The position numbers were made by a program, and so were the translations under genes. From Solirubrobacterales bacterium (GTDB lineage: Bacteria > Actinomycetota > Thermoleophilia > Solirubrobacterales > 70-9), in contig JANWHW010000016.1 of assembly GCA_025450195.1 (NCBI GenBank), forward strand, positions 1 to 64,000: a stretch of 64,000 bases of DNA, written 5' to 3'. The notes under the pieces are model-generated. The model was not told the origin of the DNA. It saw only the letters and a list, made by a program, of their open reading frames with translations, and ran no database searches. This document shows positions 53,942-61,856 of this stretch, in pieces (the stretch's first letter is position 1; every line of letters starts with the position of its first letter).

Positions 53942-54168
53942 GGTTCGGAAGGTACTTCCCCGAACCCCGTTGCCTGGCAGGCGGGGCTGCTCTTCTTGAA
54001 GAACCACAAGCCTCGCGCAATGAGCACTGTGACCCTTATCGCAGCGACGAATCTGCTTTTACCCCCTCATAGGCGGGGCTGGAGCAGATTCGTGAGATAG
54101 GTGTGGACTCGCCTGCCTGGTGGCACGGGGCCGGCCAACGGCTTTGCCTACCTGCCCTGACCCCGTGC
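53942..54168. other. Palindrome-rich non-coding stretch
   Basis: In the 530-bp gene-free gap between the secreted-protein gene and the mce operon end, three further stem-loops are seen: GGTTCGG 53942-53948 with 53960-53966; an 11-bp perfect stem 54047-54057 (ACGAATCTGCT) with 54083-54093, whose loop pairs CCCC with GGGG; and GCACGGGG 54123-54130 with 54161-54168. No plausible protein is encoded. I do not recognise a known RNA family. Confidence 0.5.
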
Positions 54169-54223
54169 AGCACACCCTCCCACTCAGCGCGCGAGACCAA
54201 GTTGGGCGCTCCCTGGCGCGGAG

Positions 54224-54323
54224 GCCCTAAGAACCCTGTCTCAAGATCCCGGCGTGTGCGGCTGGCGAGCGTCCGCCGCCGCCAGGCGTGCGCGGAGGGG
54301 CTCTGAGACAGGGTTCTTAGGGC
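54224..54323. repeat. 100-bp element with perfect 20-bp inverted ends, flush with mce operon stop
   Basis: Left end 54224-54243 (GCCCTAAGAACCCTGTCTCA) and exact complement 54304-54323; the inner 60 bp are GC-rich and partly self-complementary. The right end touches the TAA stop (54324-54326 on the minus strand) of the last mce gene. Size and perfect ends recall a miniature mobile element, but a terminator role is equally possible. Confidence 0.7.
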
Positions 54324-55871
54324 TTATTTGCCCTGGGCGAAGGTGTGCTGATAGGAAGTAGCGGGTCCGCTGCCGTAGATCGGCTCGAATGGGGGCTGGG
54401 GGCTGCAGCCTGGGGCGGGAATCGTTGTGGAGCTGTCCTGATCGGCGAAGGCGAAGTGCTTGAGCCGTTTGAACAGATCGGTCGCTTTGCTCACATCGCC
54501 TTCGGTGCGGCTGTTGAAGTCTGGGTCTTCGGGGGTGTTCGGGTTGAGCGTCGCCGTTACGCCAGCGGTGCAATGGCGCGTGTCGAAGCTGAGCAGGCCA
54601 CTGCTGAGCCCCTTCGCGAAGAGCGGCTGACTGTAGGCGCTGGTGCGATTGGTGCTGAGACGATTCGAGAACGAGGCCAGAGATTCCGGCCCAAACGGGC
54701 CCATCGCTCGCAGGTAATGGACCTGGATGCCCTGCGCGTTGGTCACCTTCCTCGCGTTGGTGGTCGCGGCGACGTTGGCCATCACAGAGGTGATCTCGTG
54801 CTTGTAGAGGCCAAAGCCACTGAGGATCGGGTTCAGGTTGCGCAGGAAAGGATCTATGGCCCGCAAAAGCGGTGGGAACTCGTCGCGGAAGAACCTGCGA
54901 AGGGCGGGGAAGGCGGTCGGGGAGCGATCGATCACCGTGGCGAAGCCTTCGAAGAAGCCCTTGGCCTGCGGCGCCAGTCGCGAGATCGCGATGAAGGTGG
55001 GGGACAGCTCTTCGGCCGCGGGCACCAGCTGGCGCATCAGAGGGTCGGCATTGAGCGAGAAGCCCTTGAGGCGATTGAAGGTCAACCTCGACTCGTCGAG
55101 GAAGGTCGGGAAAGCGCGGAAGAGGGCTTCGATGTCGCGGTCGCGCGCGGCAGCGGTCTGGAAGGCCGTGTTCGAGTTGCGAATCAGGCTGGCCAGCTCG
55201 CCCTGGCGGCCGCGCAGCGCGCGGAAGGTGACGGCGCCGTTGCGGAAGAGCTGATGGACGGCCAACCGCTGGGTGTCCAAGACGCGGAAGAGGCGGTCGA
55301 AAGCGGCGAATGTCGGTTCGAATTCCCCAAAGGCGTTGGAGAAGTCCTGGCCGCGCCCCAGGATGGCCACGCCCGCTTCCTGCTGCCAGGTTTGGAAAGC
55401 GGCGCGGGTGCGAGCATCGAAAGTGCGGAATATCTCGTCCAGCTGCACCGATTCGGCAACGTTCGCCGTGGGGAGCGTGCCGCCGTCGGGAAGCTGAGAG
55501 CCGTCGGCGTCGCCTGGCGTCAGCTCCACATAGGTCTCACCGGCGATCGTCTTCGTGCGCAGGACAGCGCGAGTCCCCACCGGGACCGGTGCGTACTTGT
55601 TCTTGAGGGAGATCTTCGCCACCGCGTATTCGCCGTTGGACGACAAATCGATGGATGACACCTTTCCAACCGAGACCCCAGAGATGCGCACGTCTGACTG
55701 CTCGGCGAGCTGAGTTGCCTCCTGGAAGGGGACGTTGAGCTCGTAGGACTTTGCCTTGAATGGTGTCGGTCCGCCAAACGTGATCCAGAGGAAAAGCAGG
55801 ATGCCGAAGCAGGACAGCGCGAAGCCGGCAATCACGACGAGTTGGGTTGTGCTTGGGGCGCGCTTGCTCAT
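54324..55871 (-). CDS. MCE-family protein, sixth in operon
   Basis: 515 residues: N-terminal transmembrane helix (LVVIAGFALSCFGILLFLW), then the MlaD/MCE domain (YELNVPFQEATQLAEQSDVRI over 21 residues; SGVSVGKVSSIDL; RTKTIAGETYVELTPGD), then a long helical region and a final exported segment with Cys pairs (RHCTAG; APGCSPQ). MCE proteins form hexameric tunnels that carry lipids between membranes. The start overlaps the stop of the previous MCE gene by one base. Last gene of the operon; a 100-bp inverted repeat follows. Confidence 0.92.
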   Translation of the reverse strand: MSKRAPSTTQLVVIAGFALSCFGILLFLWITFGGPTPFKAKSYELNVPFQEATQLAEQSDVRISGVSVGKVSSIDLSSNGEYAVAKISLKNKYAPVPVGTRAVLRTKTIAGETYVELTPGDADGSQLPDGGTLPTANVAESVQLDEIFRTFDARTRAAFQTWQQEAGVAILGRGQDFSNAFGEFEPTFAAFDRLFRVLDTQRLAVHQLFRNGAVTFRALRGRQGELASLIRNSNTAFQTAAARDRDIEALFRAFPTFLDESRLTFNRLKGFSLNADPLMRQLVPAAEELSPTFIAISRLAPQAKGFFEGFATVIDRSPTAFPALRRFFRDEFPPLLRAIDPFLRNLNPILSGFGLYKHEITSVMANVAATTNARKVTNAQGIQVHYLRAMGPFGPESLASFSNRLSTNRTSAYSQPLFAKGLSSGLLSFDTRHCTAGVTATLNPNTPEDPDFNSRTEGDVSKATDLFKRLKHFAFADQDSSTTIPAPGCSPQPPFEPIYGSGPATSYQHTFAQGK

Positions 55872-57277
55872 TAGCTTTCCGGACCGCAGCCGAAGCCTGG
55901 GAATTCCGGATCCTCAGGTATTACGGGGAGTTCATTGGCCTTTGGAATGCGGGCGCTCTGCAGCAGGGTCTTGATGTACGGCTTGGATTCCGCCAGGCCA
56001 TAGCCAAGACTGGCGCCGTTGCAGGAGATCAGCACCAGGCTGCGCAGGATCGGGCCGCGTGCATCGGTGAGGTTGTAGGCGGCGTTCAGATTGTGGTTGA
56101 GCCACGGCAGGTAGAAGAGGAAGCTCTGCTTCGATCCTTTTGGCTTGTAGGCAAGCTCGTTGAGGAAGCTGTTGAAGGCCCCGAGCGAGTTGCCGAAGCC
56201 TCTGATCGACTTGTTGAAGTAGGGCGCGCCCTGCTTCGTGTGGACCAGCACCGGGCGCGTCTGGCGTGTGAACGGGCGAATCTGATCGCGAATCGGCCCG
56301 GTCGTTTCCGCGAAGAAGCGCTTGCTCGCGTCGAGGGCAGGTCCAAGGGCCTGCGCTTGGGGGATCAAGTCGATCAGAGCCGGGCGAGCGGCGTTCGTGA
56401 ACCGATTGGAGCTGGTGAGGGCGGCCTGGAGCGTGGCGAGCGTTGCTGGAAACTCGACCAGCGACTCCTGGATCGAGCCCTGCACGTTGGCGAAGTTCCC
56501 CAGCGCCTCTTGGGATGAGGTGACGAAGCGTTCGAGCTGGTTGTCGCGCCGCCCCAGTTCCGTGGTCAGCAGAGCGAAGTTGTGGATGACGTTCGCGAGG
56601 GCGCGACGGCGCGACGCCACAGCGCCGTTGAGATCGGCGAGGTAGTGAGCGAACGGCTGGAAGCGTCTGAAGGCCCCGGAGAGCTGCTTGCCCTTGCTGA
56701 GCCCCTGGGCGCCGCCGGCCAGCAGCAGCTGCAGGTACTGCTGCGTGTCGCTGTCGAGCTGTGAGAGGAACCCCTCGAGGTTGACGTTTGGTTCCGTCTG
56801 GGAAATCGGGAAGTTGTGCCCGTCTTCGACGTGACCGGGTGCCACCCCGGGATCGATCTGCACCACCATGTCGTTGAGCGCCGTCTTCGGCCGCAGCAGG
56901 AGCTGCGCATCTGTGTGGATCAGGTCCAGGTATTCGGGTTCGATGTCCAAGCCGACCACGGCGTGACCTTCCTCCACTTCGACCGAGTCGACCTTGCCGA
57001 CCCGCACCCCGGCGATCGCGACCTCCTGTCCCTGGCCGGGCGTAACCGACTGGGCACTGCTGAACTCGGCCGTCAGATGGATGAAGTCTTCCCCGACCAA
57101 CGGTGCCCAGGAGGGCAATGCGGCTTTCTGCTGAGTGAATATCCAGAGAGTCATCGCGATCGCGAAAACCGCGAGGACCATAATCGCGATCGTGTCCTTG
57201 CCACGGCCGCGCGTCTGGCGGCCGAGCCATGCGCGGGAATGCTTCCAGCGGCTTGTTTGACGTGGTTGCTCGGTCAT
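55871..57277 (-). CDS. MCE-family protein, fifth in operon
   Basis: 468 residues. Transmembrane helix (IAIMVLAVFAIAMTLWIF) after a basic tail, MCE domain (LTAEFSSAQSVTPGQGQEV; AGVRVGKVDSVEVE; RPKTALNDMVVQIDPG), then a long helical part and a last segment with CNGASLGYGLAESKPYIK and a C-terminal Cys (FPGFGCGPES). 4-bp overlap with the upstream gene. In place of the usual short Mce helical region it has about 250 residues of predicted helix, typical for tunnel-forming MCE proteins. Confidence 0.9.
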   Translation of the reverse strand: MTEQPRQTSRWKHSRAWLGRQTRGRGKDTIAIMVLAVFAIAMTLWIFTQQKAALPSWAPLVGEDFIHLTAEFSSAQSVTPGQGQEVAIAGVRVGKVDSVEVEEGHAVVGLDIEPEYLDLIHTDAQLLLRPKTALNDMVVQIDPGVAPGHVEDGHNFPISQTEPNVNLEGFLSQLDSDTQQYLQLLLAGGAQGLSKGKQLSGAFRRFQPFAHYLADLNGAVASRRRALANVIHNFALLTTELGRRDNQLERFVTSSQEALGNFANVQGSIQESLVEFPATLATLQAALTSSNRFTNAARPALIDLIPQAQALGPALDASKRFFAETTGPIRDQIRPFTRQTRPVLVHTKQGAPYFNKSIRGFGNSLGAFNSFLNELAYKPKGSKQSFLFYLPWLNHNLNAAYNLTDARGPILRSLVLISCNGASLGYGLAESKPYIKTLLQSARIPKANELPVIPEDPEFPGFGCGPES

Positions 57278-58785
57278 GGCGTTACCGGGGTCAGGCTGGG
57301 CGGTCCGACCTGGCCCAGCGAGGCATTGAGGTCGGGGACGGGGTTGGTGTCACAGCGAACTTCGGGCTTCTTGGGGGGGCGGCCACCCAGCTGGGGCTGA
57401 ATCCCAATCGGGGGAGCAACCGTGTGGGCCCAGTCCTGTTTCTCGGTAGTGAGGTTGCCCAATGGGTTGTTGAGCTTCACGAGCGTGTCACCACCGCCAG
57501 GCTGGAGGTTGAGGTAAGGGCCGTTCCCGTCGAAGTTCTGGCTCTGGCCGGAGAAGGCGACGAGCCAGTAGAGGAACTCGCGGTAGTTCGGGCCACCGGT
57601 GCTGAATTGGTCGTTGATCGTCTGATTGAAGGTCGGGCTCAAGACCTGCGTCGTGCACAGGCTGAGGCGATTGAGCTGCGGCAGGGCCTTCGCCTTGCCC
57701 GCCTGTGCGGCTCCGGCAAGGTCCGGGGTGGCTTCGCGCAGCAGTTTTGCCGCGCCGCCGCCCTCCTTGCCCGAGAGTAAGGGGCGCGCCTGTTCTATCC
57801 AGGGTTTCGAGGCGGCGATGAAGCTGGGGAGCTCGGCGACCGCCGGCCTCAGCTCGATCGCATAGGCCCGCAGCGGCGGCAGGGTCCGGTTGAGGCTGAC
57901 CAGTGACGACTGGGCGACTTTCAGTGCCGGTGCGAAGCGCTGGAACGTCGCCGCCAGGTTGTCCGACTGGCTTGCCAGCGCGCCGGTGAAGACCTCGAAG
58001 TTGACGATCAGGTTTTCCAGGTCCTGCTCGCTGTGCGCGAAGGCGCCGAATGTGCGGCCCGCACCGGCGATCATGCGCGAGAGGTCACCGGGGCTGGTGC
58101 CAAGGAAGGCGTTGGCGACCTGGGCGCTGTAGCGCCCTGCCGGACCGCCGTAGAGGAACGCCCCGTTGATCCCTTCGGCGCCGGACTTCCCCCGCACCTC
58201 GGGCAACTGAGTCGCGTCTTCGGCCGGCGTCGGCTGATGGTTGAGCGCGGTTCCGAACCCGTGGAGGAGCCGGCTGAGATCGGCGCGGACGGGTGATTGA
58301 AGGGCTGTGAGCACCTCGTCGAGCTGGACCGACGTCGACGTATGGCTGACCGGGATCGTCCCGTCGCTCTCCAGCTCAGACGCACTCGGGCTGCCGGGGT
58401 CGAGGTCGACGAAGAAGTTGCCCTCGAGGAAGATCCGGGGGCGGATCTGCGCGTAGGCGTCTGAGTGGATCGGGCGGCCAACGTCATCGACCGTGAAGGT
58501 CACGGTCGATGCATTGCCGTCTCGCTCCACCGAGATGACTTTCCCGACGTCGACTCCGGCGATTCGCACCGGGGATTTCGCAGCGATGTTGACGGCGTTT
58601 GAGAAAGTCGCGTTCAGCTGGTAACCGTAGCCCGTCAAAGGCACGTGTTTTGTGAAGGCGAGGTAGGGGCCGACCGTAAAGATCAGCAGGAAGATCACCG
58701 CGATCAAAGCGTTGGAGGGACGCCACTTGATCCGGCCCTGCTTGTTGGCCCCGGCCCTCGTGTCGCGCTCCGGCAGGCGTCCCAT
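57274..58785 (-). CDS. MCE-family protein, fourth in operon
   Basis: 503 residues from the ATG at 58785 (overlapping the upstream stop by one base). Membrane helix LIAVIFLLIFTVGPYLAF, MCE domain (YQLNATFSNAVNIAAKSPV; AGVDVGKVISVERDG; RPRIFLEGNFFVDLDPG), then helical region. The C-terminal 100 residues are Pro/Gly-rich with a Cys in KPEVRCDTN. The frame is open about 37 codons further upstream, but those codons are the end of the preceding gene. Confidence 0.9.
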   Translation of the reverse strand: MGRLPERDTRAGANKQGRIKWRPSNALIAVIFLLIFTVGPYLAFTKHVPLTGYGYQLNATFSNAVNIAAKSPVRIAGVDVGKVISVERDGNASTVTFTVDDVGRPIHSDAYAQIRPRIFLEGNFFVDLDPGSPSASELESDGTIPVSHTSTSVQLDEVLTALQSPVRADLSRLLHGFGTALNHQPTPAEDATQLPEVRGKSGAEGINGAFLYGGPAGRYSAQVANAFLGTSPGDLSRMIAGAGRTFGAFAHSEQDLENLIVNFEVFTGALASQSDNLAATFQRFAPALKVAQSSLVSLNRTLPPLRAYAIELRPAVAELPSFIAASKPWIEQARPLLSGKEGGGAAKLLREATPDLAGAAQAGKAKALPQLNRLSLCTTQVLSPTFNQTINDQFSTGGPNYREFLYWLVAFSGQSQNFDGNGPYLNLQPGGGDTLVKLNNPLGNLTTEKQDWAHTVAPPIGIQPQLGGRPPKKPEVRCDTNPVPDLNASLGQVGPPSLTPVTP

Positions 58786-60209
58786 CAGCTTCCGCCCCCG
58801 CTGCTCTGCTGCCCCGAGGTTTTGGTTCCCTGGTTCCCCGGTGGGTTCCCGATCACGGTCTGGCCCACCTTGTATCGCTCGTTGCCCGCCTCGCACTCTT
58901 TTGTCTGGCCGGGGGACGCGGTGTTGGGATAGGGGTTGTAGTGGAGGTGATTGGCGGGATCTGGGCCGTTGGCCGGCGCCGAGGACGGCATCGACTCTGC
59001 GTTGGGGCCTTCCGGCGCCTCGAAGCCGATCGCGTTGACCCAGTTGCCGAGACCATTGCCCTCGCTGGAGGTGCTGGCCACGTTCAGGAATGCGAGGCTG
59101 AGGTAGTTGCAGACGGTCTGCGCGGGTTCGATGAACTTGATCGCCGGGTTGAGCACGTTGTTGGTGGCGATCAGCAGGTCGAGGCCGTTGAAGACGCCGG
59201 GCGCGTTTTGGAAGTCGAGCAGCGCTTCCGCCGTGGGCGTCAGCTGCGCGTAGAAGACCGGCGAGGCATTGAGCGCCGGAATCCCGGCTCGGAAGGCCGC
59301 GTTGATCGTCGGCGAAGTTTCGGCGAGGGCCCGCACGCCAGGCCTGAGCGCCGTGAAGAAGCGCGCGGAGTCATTCAGGAAGGGACGCAGCGCGGGCAGG
59401 TCTGCCGTCACCGAATCCAGAGTCCGCGGGCTCTTCGAGATGGTTTCCTGGATGAAGGGCCGTGAGACGCGGGCAAAGGCGCCAAAGGTGCGATCCAGCG
59501 CCACGAACATGCTGGCCTGCGTTTCGGCGACTGGAGCCACCGTGGCCGAGAGATCCTCGAGGGCACGCCAGAAACCGTCGAAGTCGGTGCTTGGGTCAAC
59601 GATGATGCTGAGGACGGTCTGGCTGCTTTCGGTCAGGTCGCGCAAGGCGCCGATCGCGCCGTTTAGCTGCGGGCCTCGCCCGGCCAGCCCGTTGCCGAAG
59701 CCGGCCAACCCGCGTTTGATCCCAATCCGGGTTTTCTCGTCGAACATGTTGAAGAACTGATCGATGTCAACCGGTTCGGGCCGCGCGGCAGAGACGGGGA
59801 TCGTGTCGCCCGCCTCAAAGCCTTCATCTGAGCTGCCGGGGATGATCTGCAGGTACTTCAGCCCGAGGGGCGACTTGGGCCGGATGATCATGGTCGAGTC
59901 GACCGGAAGCAGTTCGGCGTTCTTGTCGAGGCGGAGATTCAACTCTGCCGCGACGCGGCCCTCGCCGAGCTGGACCGGCTTCACTTCGCTGACGACCCCC
60001 ACACGTGCGCCCCCGATCCGGACCTCGTTGCCTTTGACCAGCGCATTGGCGTTGGGGACTCTGGCTGTCAGGTCATAGGTCGAGACAAACGGCAGCCCGT
60101 TGTTAGCGTTGTAGGCGAGGAAGACGGCGACGATGATCACGAGCACCGTGACCCCGCCGACGATCACCGGGCTGCTCGCCACACCCTGTATGCCGCTACG
60201 GCCTTTCAT
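58785..60209 (-). CDS. MCE-family protein, third in operon
   Basis: 474 residues. Helix VIVGGVTVLVIIVAVFLAY, MCE domain (YDLTARVPNANALVKGNEV; GGARVGVVSEVKPV; RPKSPLGLKYLQIIPGS), helical region with several heptad-like stretches, and a polar Gly/Ser/Asn tail including CEAGNERYKVGQ. It overlaps the preceding gene by 4 bp. Function inferred as a subunit of a lipid-carrying hexamer. Confidence 0.9.
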   Translation of the reverse strand: MKGRSGIQGVASSPVIVGGVTVLVIIVAVFLAYNANNGLPFVSTYDLTARVPNANALVKGNEVRIGGARVGVVSEVKPVQLGEGRVAAELNLRLDKNAELLPVDSTMIIRPKSPLGLKYLQIIPGSSDEGFEAGDTIPVSAARPEPVDIDQFFNMFDEKTRIGIKRGLAGFGNGLAGRGPQLNGAIGALRDLTESSQTVLSIIVDPSTDFDGFWRALEDLSATVAPVAETQASMFVALDRTFGAFARVSRPFIQETISKSPRTLDSVTADLPALRPFLNDSARFFTALRPGVRALAETSPTINAAFRAGIPALNASPVFYAQLTPTAEALLDFQNAPGVFNGLDLLIATNNVLNPAIKFIEPAQTVCNYLSLAFLNVASTSSEGNGLGNWVNAIGFEAPEGPNAESMPSSAPANGPDPANHLHYNPYPNTASPGQTKECEAGNERYKVGQTVIGNPPGNQGTKTSGQQSSGGGS

Positions 60210-61753
60210 GGGCCGAGGAGGTAGTCGAGGAGTGCACGCTGCGAGCGCGAGGCCGGGCCGCTGACGCCCAGTTCCTGCCCTTCGCCGAGACCGGGCGCGG
60301 GCGAGGCCGGACCCGATTCGAGTTCTCCGGGCTCAGGCTCTGTCCCGGGAGGCGCCGTCACGGCCCCCGCCGAGGCCTCGTTGGGCGGGTTGGCTTCTTC
60401 TTCTTCCAGCCGTTCCTGCAGTTCCCGGTAAAGGCCGAGCGGGTCCTGGAAGGAGGAGGTCACCGCGCCGGGGCCGGTGAAGTTGGCGACGCAGCCGCCG
60501 CCCGTCGCTTCGGTTGCGTAGTCAAGGCAGTTGCTCAGCGTTATGAGGCCCCTCGCAAAGTGGCCGTACTGATCGAATTCGTTGAGCGTCGCGCTGTTGT
60601 TGTAGATCAGGTCGACGAGGCCGTCCCAGCCCTTCGTCTGCTTCGTGCTGACCAAGAACTTGGCGAGCTTGGTCGTGGGGCTGGCGCCGGCCTTGCCTAG
60701 ATCGCGAAGCTTGATGACGATCGGGTCTGCGGAGCGCAGGATCGGCCCGGAGGTTTCGCCCGCGTCGCCGAGCGCCTTCAGCGACACGGTCGCGGCTTCG
60801 GAGAAAGGGGCCAACGCTTCGGTGGCCTTCGTGAACGAGGGGCCTGCCTCACCGAAGTCCGAGAAGACCGGAGCGGCGGCGTCGGAGAAGCCCTTGAGGC
60901 TGCGCATCGTCAGGCGGAACTCGCGCAGGAACGCCGGCAGCTTCTCAAACGATTCTTCCAGGGCTTCCCCGCGTTCGGCGCTGGCTTCGGCGGCCGCTCC
61001 GGCGTTGGAGAAGAATCCGGCGACATGAGTGCGCTCGCGTGAGAGCCCGACCAGGATTTCGTCGGAATCGCTGGTCAGCTGAGCCAGCTGATCGCGTTGC
61101 TCGGCGAGGATCCCGAGCAGGCGGTCGACGTCGCGCAGCACCGGGTTGGCACGCTTGACGACCTCCTCGAGGTCATCGCCCCTACCGGCCAGTCCGGCGC
61201 CGAGTTCATTGAAGATGAGCCTGAAGCGCTGCGTATAGGGCAGCCGGCTGAGGTTGTTGACCAGGTCCTGATCGACGATCGTGCCGTTGTTCTCCAGTGG
61301 CAACAGGTACTCGCCCTCCCCAGGCTCACCCTCGGGCACCTCTTTCAACGGCGGCGGAAGCGGGGAACCCGGGGCTCGAGGAAGCGTCGTGCGGCAGTCG
61401 ACGAACTTCTCCCCGATCAGCGACTGCGGGCGAATCACGCAGGTTGCGTCGCTGCGAAAGTCCTGAAAGCCAGGATCGGTGATTTTCATCGAGAGCGCCG
61501 CCTTGCCGGGCTGCTCCTGTGGCTGGCCGTTCTCATAGCCGGTGGTCTCTCCCGGCCTCGTTACGTCGACCGACTCGATCTCACCGACGGTCGCCCCGGC
61601 GACGCGAACTTCCTCGCCCGCAACCAGGAACGAGCTGCTGTCGAAGATTCCGCGGACCACATAGGCGTCTTCTTCTCCGTCGCCCCCGGCGAGCAGGACT
61701 ATCGCCGCCACGACCACGGCCACCACCCCGCCTGCGATCAGCCATTTCCTCAT
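60206..61753 (-). CDS. MCE-family protein, second in operon
   Basis: 515 residues. Helix WLIAGGVVAVVVAAIVLLAG, MCE domain (YVVRGIFDSSSFLVAGEEV; AGATVGEIESVDV; RPQSLIGEKFVDCRTT) and a long helical region. It carries an insert of about 35 Pro/Glu-rich residues after the MCE domain and an acidic, Pro-rich C-terminus. The start overlaps a 34-codon ORF by 4 bp. The ribosome site is weak, so translation probably depends on that upstream ORF. Confidence 0.9.
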   Translation of the reverse strand: MRKWLIAGGVVAVVVAAIVLLAGGDGEEDAYVVRGIFDSSSFLVAGEEVRVAGATVGEIESVDVTRPGETTGYENGQPQEQPGKAALSMKITDPGFQDFRSDATCVIRPQSLIGEKFVDCRTTLPRAPGSPLPPPLKEVPEGEPGEGEYLLPLENNGTIVDQDLVNNLSRLPYTQRFRLIFNELGAGLAGRGDDLEEVVKRANPVLRDVDRLLGILAEQRDQLAQLTSDSDEILVGLSRERTHVAGFFSNAGAAAEASAERGEALEESFEKLPAFLREFRLTMRSLKGFSDAAAPVFSDFGEAGPSFTKATEALAPFSEAATVSLKALGDAGETSGPILRSADPIVIKLRDLGKAGASPTTKLAKFLVSTKQTKGWDGLVDLIYNNSATLNEFDQYGHFARGLITLSNCLDYATEATGGGCVANFTGPGAVTSSFQDPLGLYRELQERLEEEEANPPNEASAGAVTAPPGTEPEPGELESGPASPAPGLGEGQELGVSGPASRSQRALLDYLLGP

Positions 61754-61854
61754 ATGGCAGCCTCGCGCTTTGCTCGCGGCGCGGAGAGCCAGATTGCGAC
61801 GCTTGCTCGCTCCGCGCTCATGGCAGCCTCGCGCTTCACTTGCTCCGCGCTCAT
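61750..61854 (-). CDS. 34-codon coupled ORF inside the mce operon
   Basis: Reads MSAEQVKREAA-MSAERASVAIW-LSAPRAKREAAI. Its ATG overlaps the stop of the first MCE gene (ATGA at 61851-61854) and its stop overlaps the start of the second (ATGA at 61750-61753). The two units share MSAE and KREAA and are in frame (11 and 22 codons), so the ORF arose by duplication of an 11-codon unit or repeat. Charged, Ala-rich, helical. Either a real small peptide or a coupling spacer; no homologue is known to me. Confidence 0.6.
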   Translation of the reverse strand: MSAEQVKREAAMSAERASVAIWLSAPRAKREAAI

Positions 61855-61856
61855 GG
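61754..61856. repeat. Direct repeats in the mce intergenic ORF
   Basis: Two pairs of direct repeats: 17 bp ATGGCAGCCTCGCGCTT at 61754-61770 and 61820-61836 (offset 66) and 14 bp CTCCGCGCTCATGG at 61810-61823 and 61843-61856 (offset 33). Offsets are 22 and 11 codons, so the repeats keep the frame. Confidence 0.85.

Noticed and set aside
53942-53966. GGTTCGGAAGG resembling the SRP (4.5S) RNA conserved loop
   Set aside because: The surrounding bases do not give the required GGAAGCAGCC asymmetric loop or long closing stem; only a short 7-bp hairpin is present.
54345-55658. 437-codon plus-strand frame opposite the last MCE gene
   Set aside because: Antisense shadow of a gene with a clear MCE domain; the composition is repetitive Glu/Gly/Arg and no ribosome site is seen.
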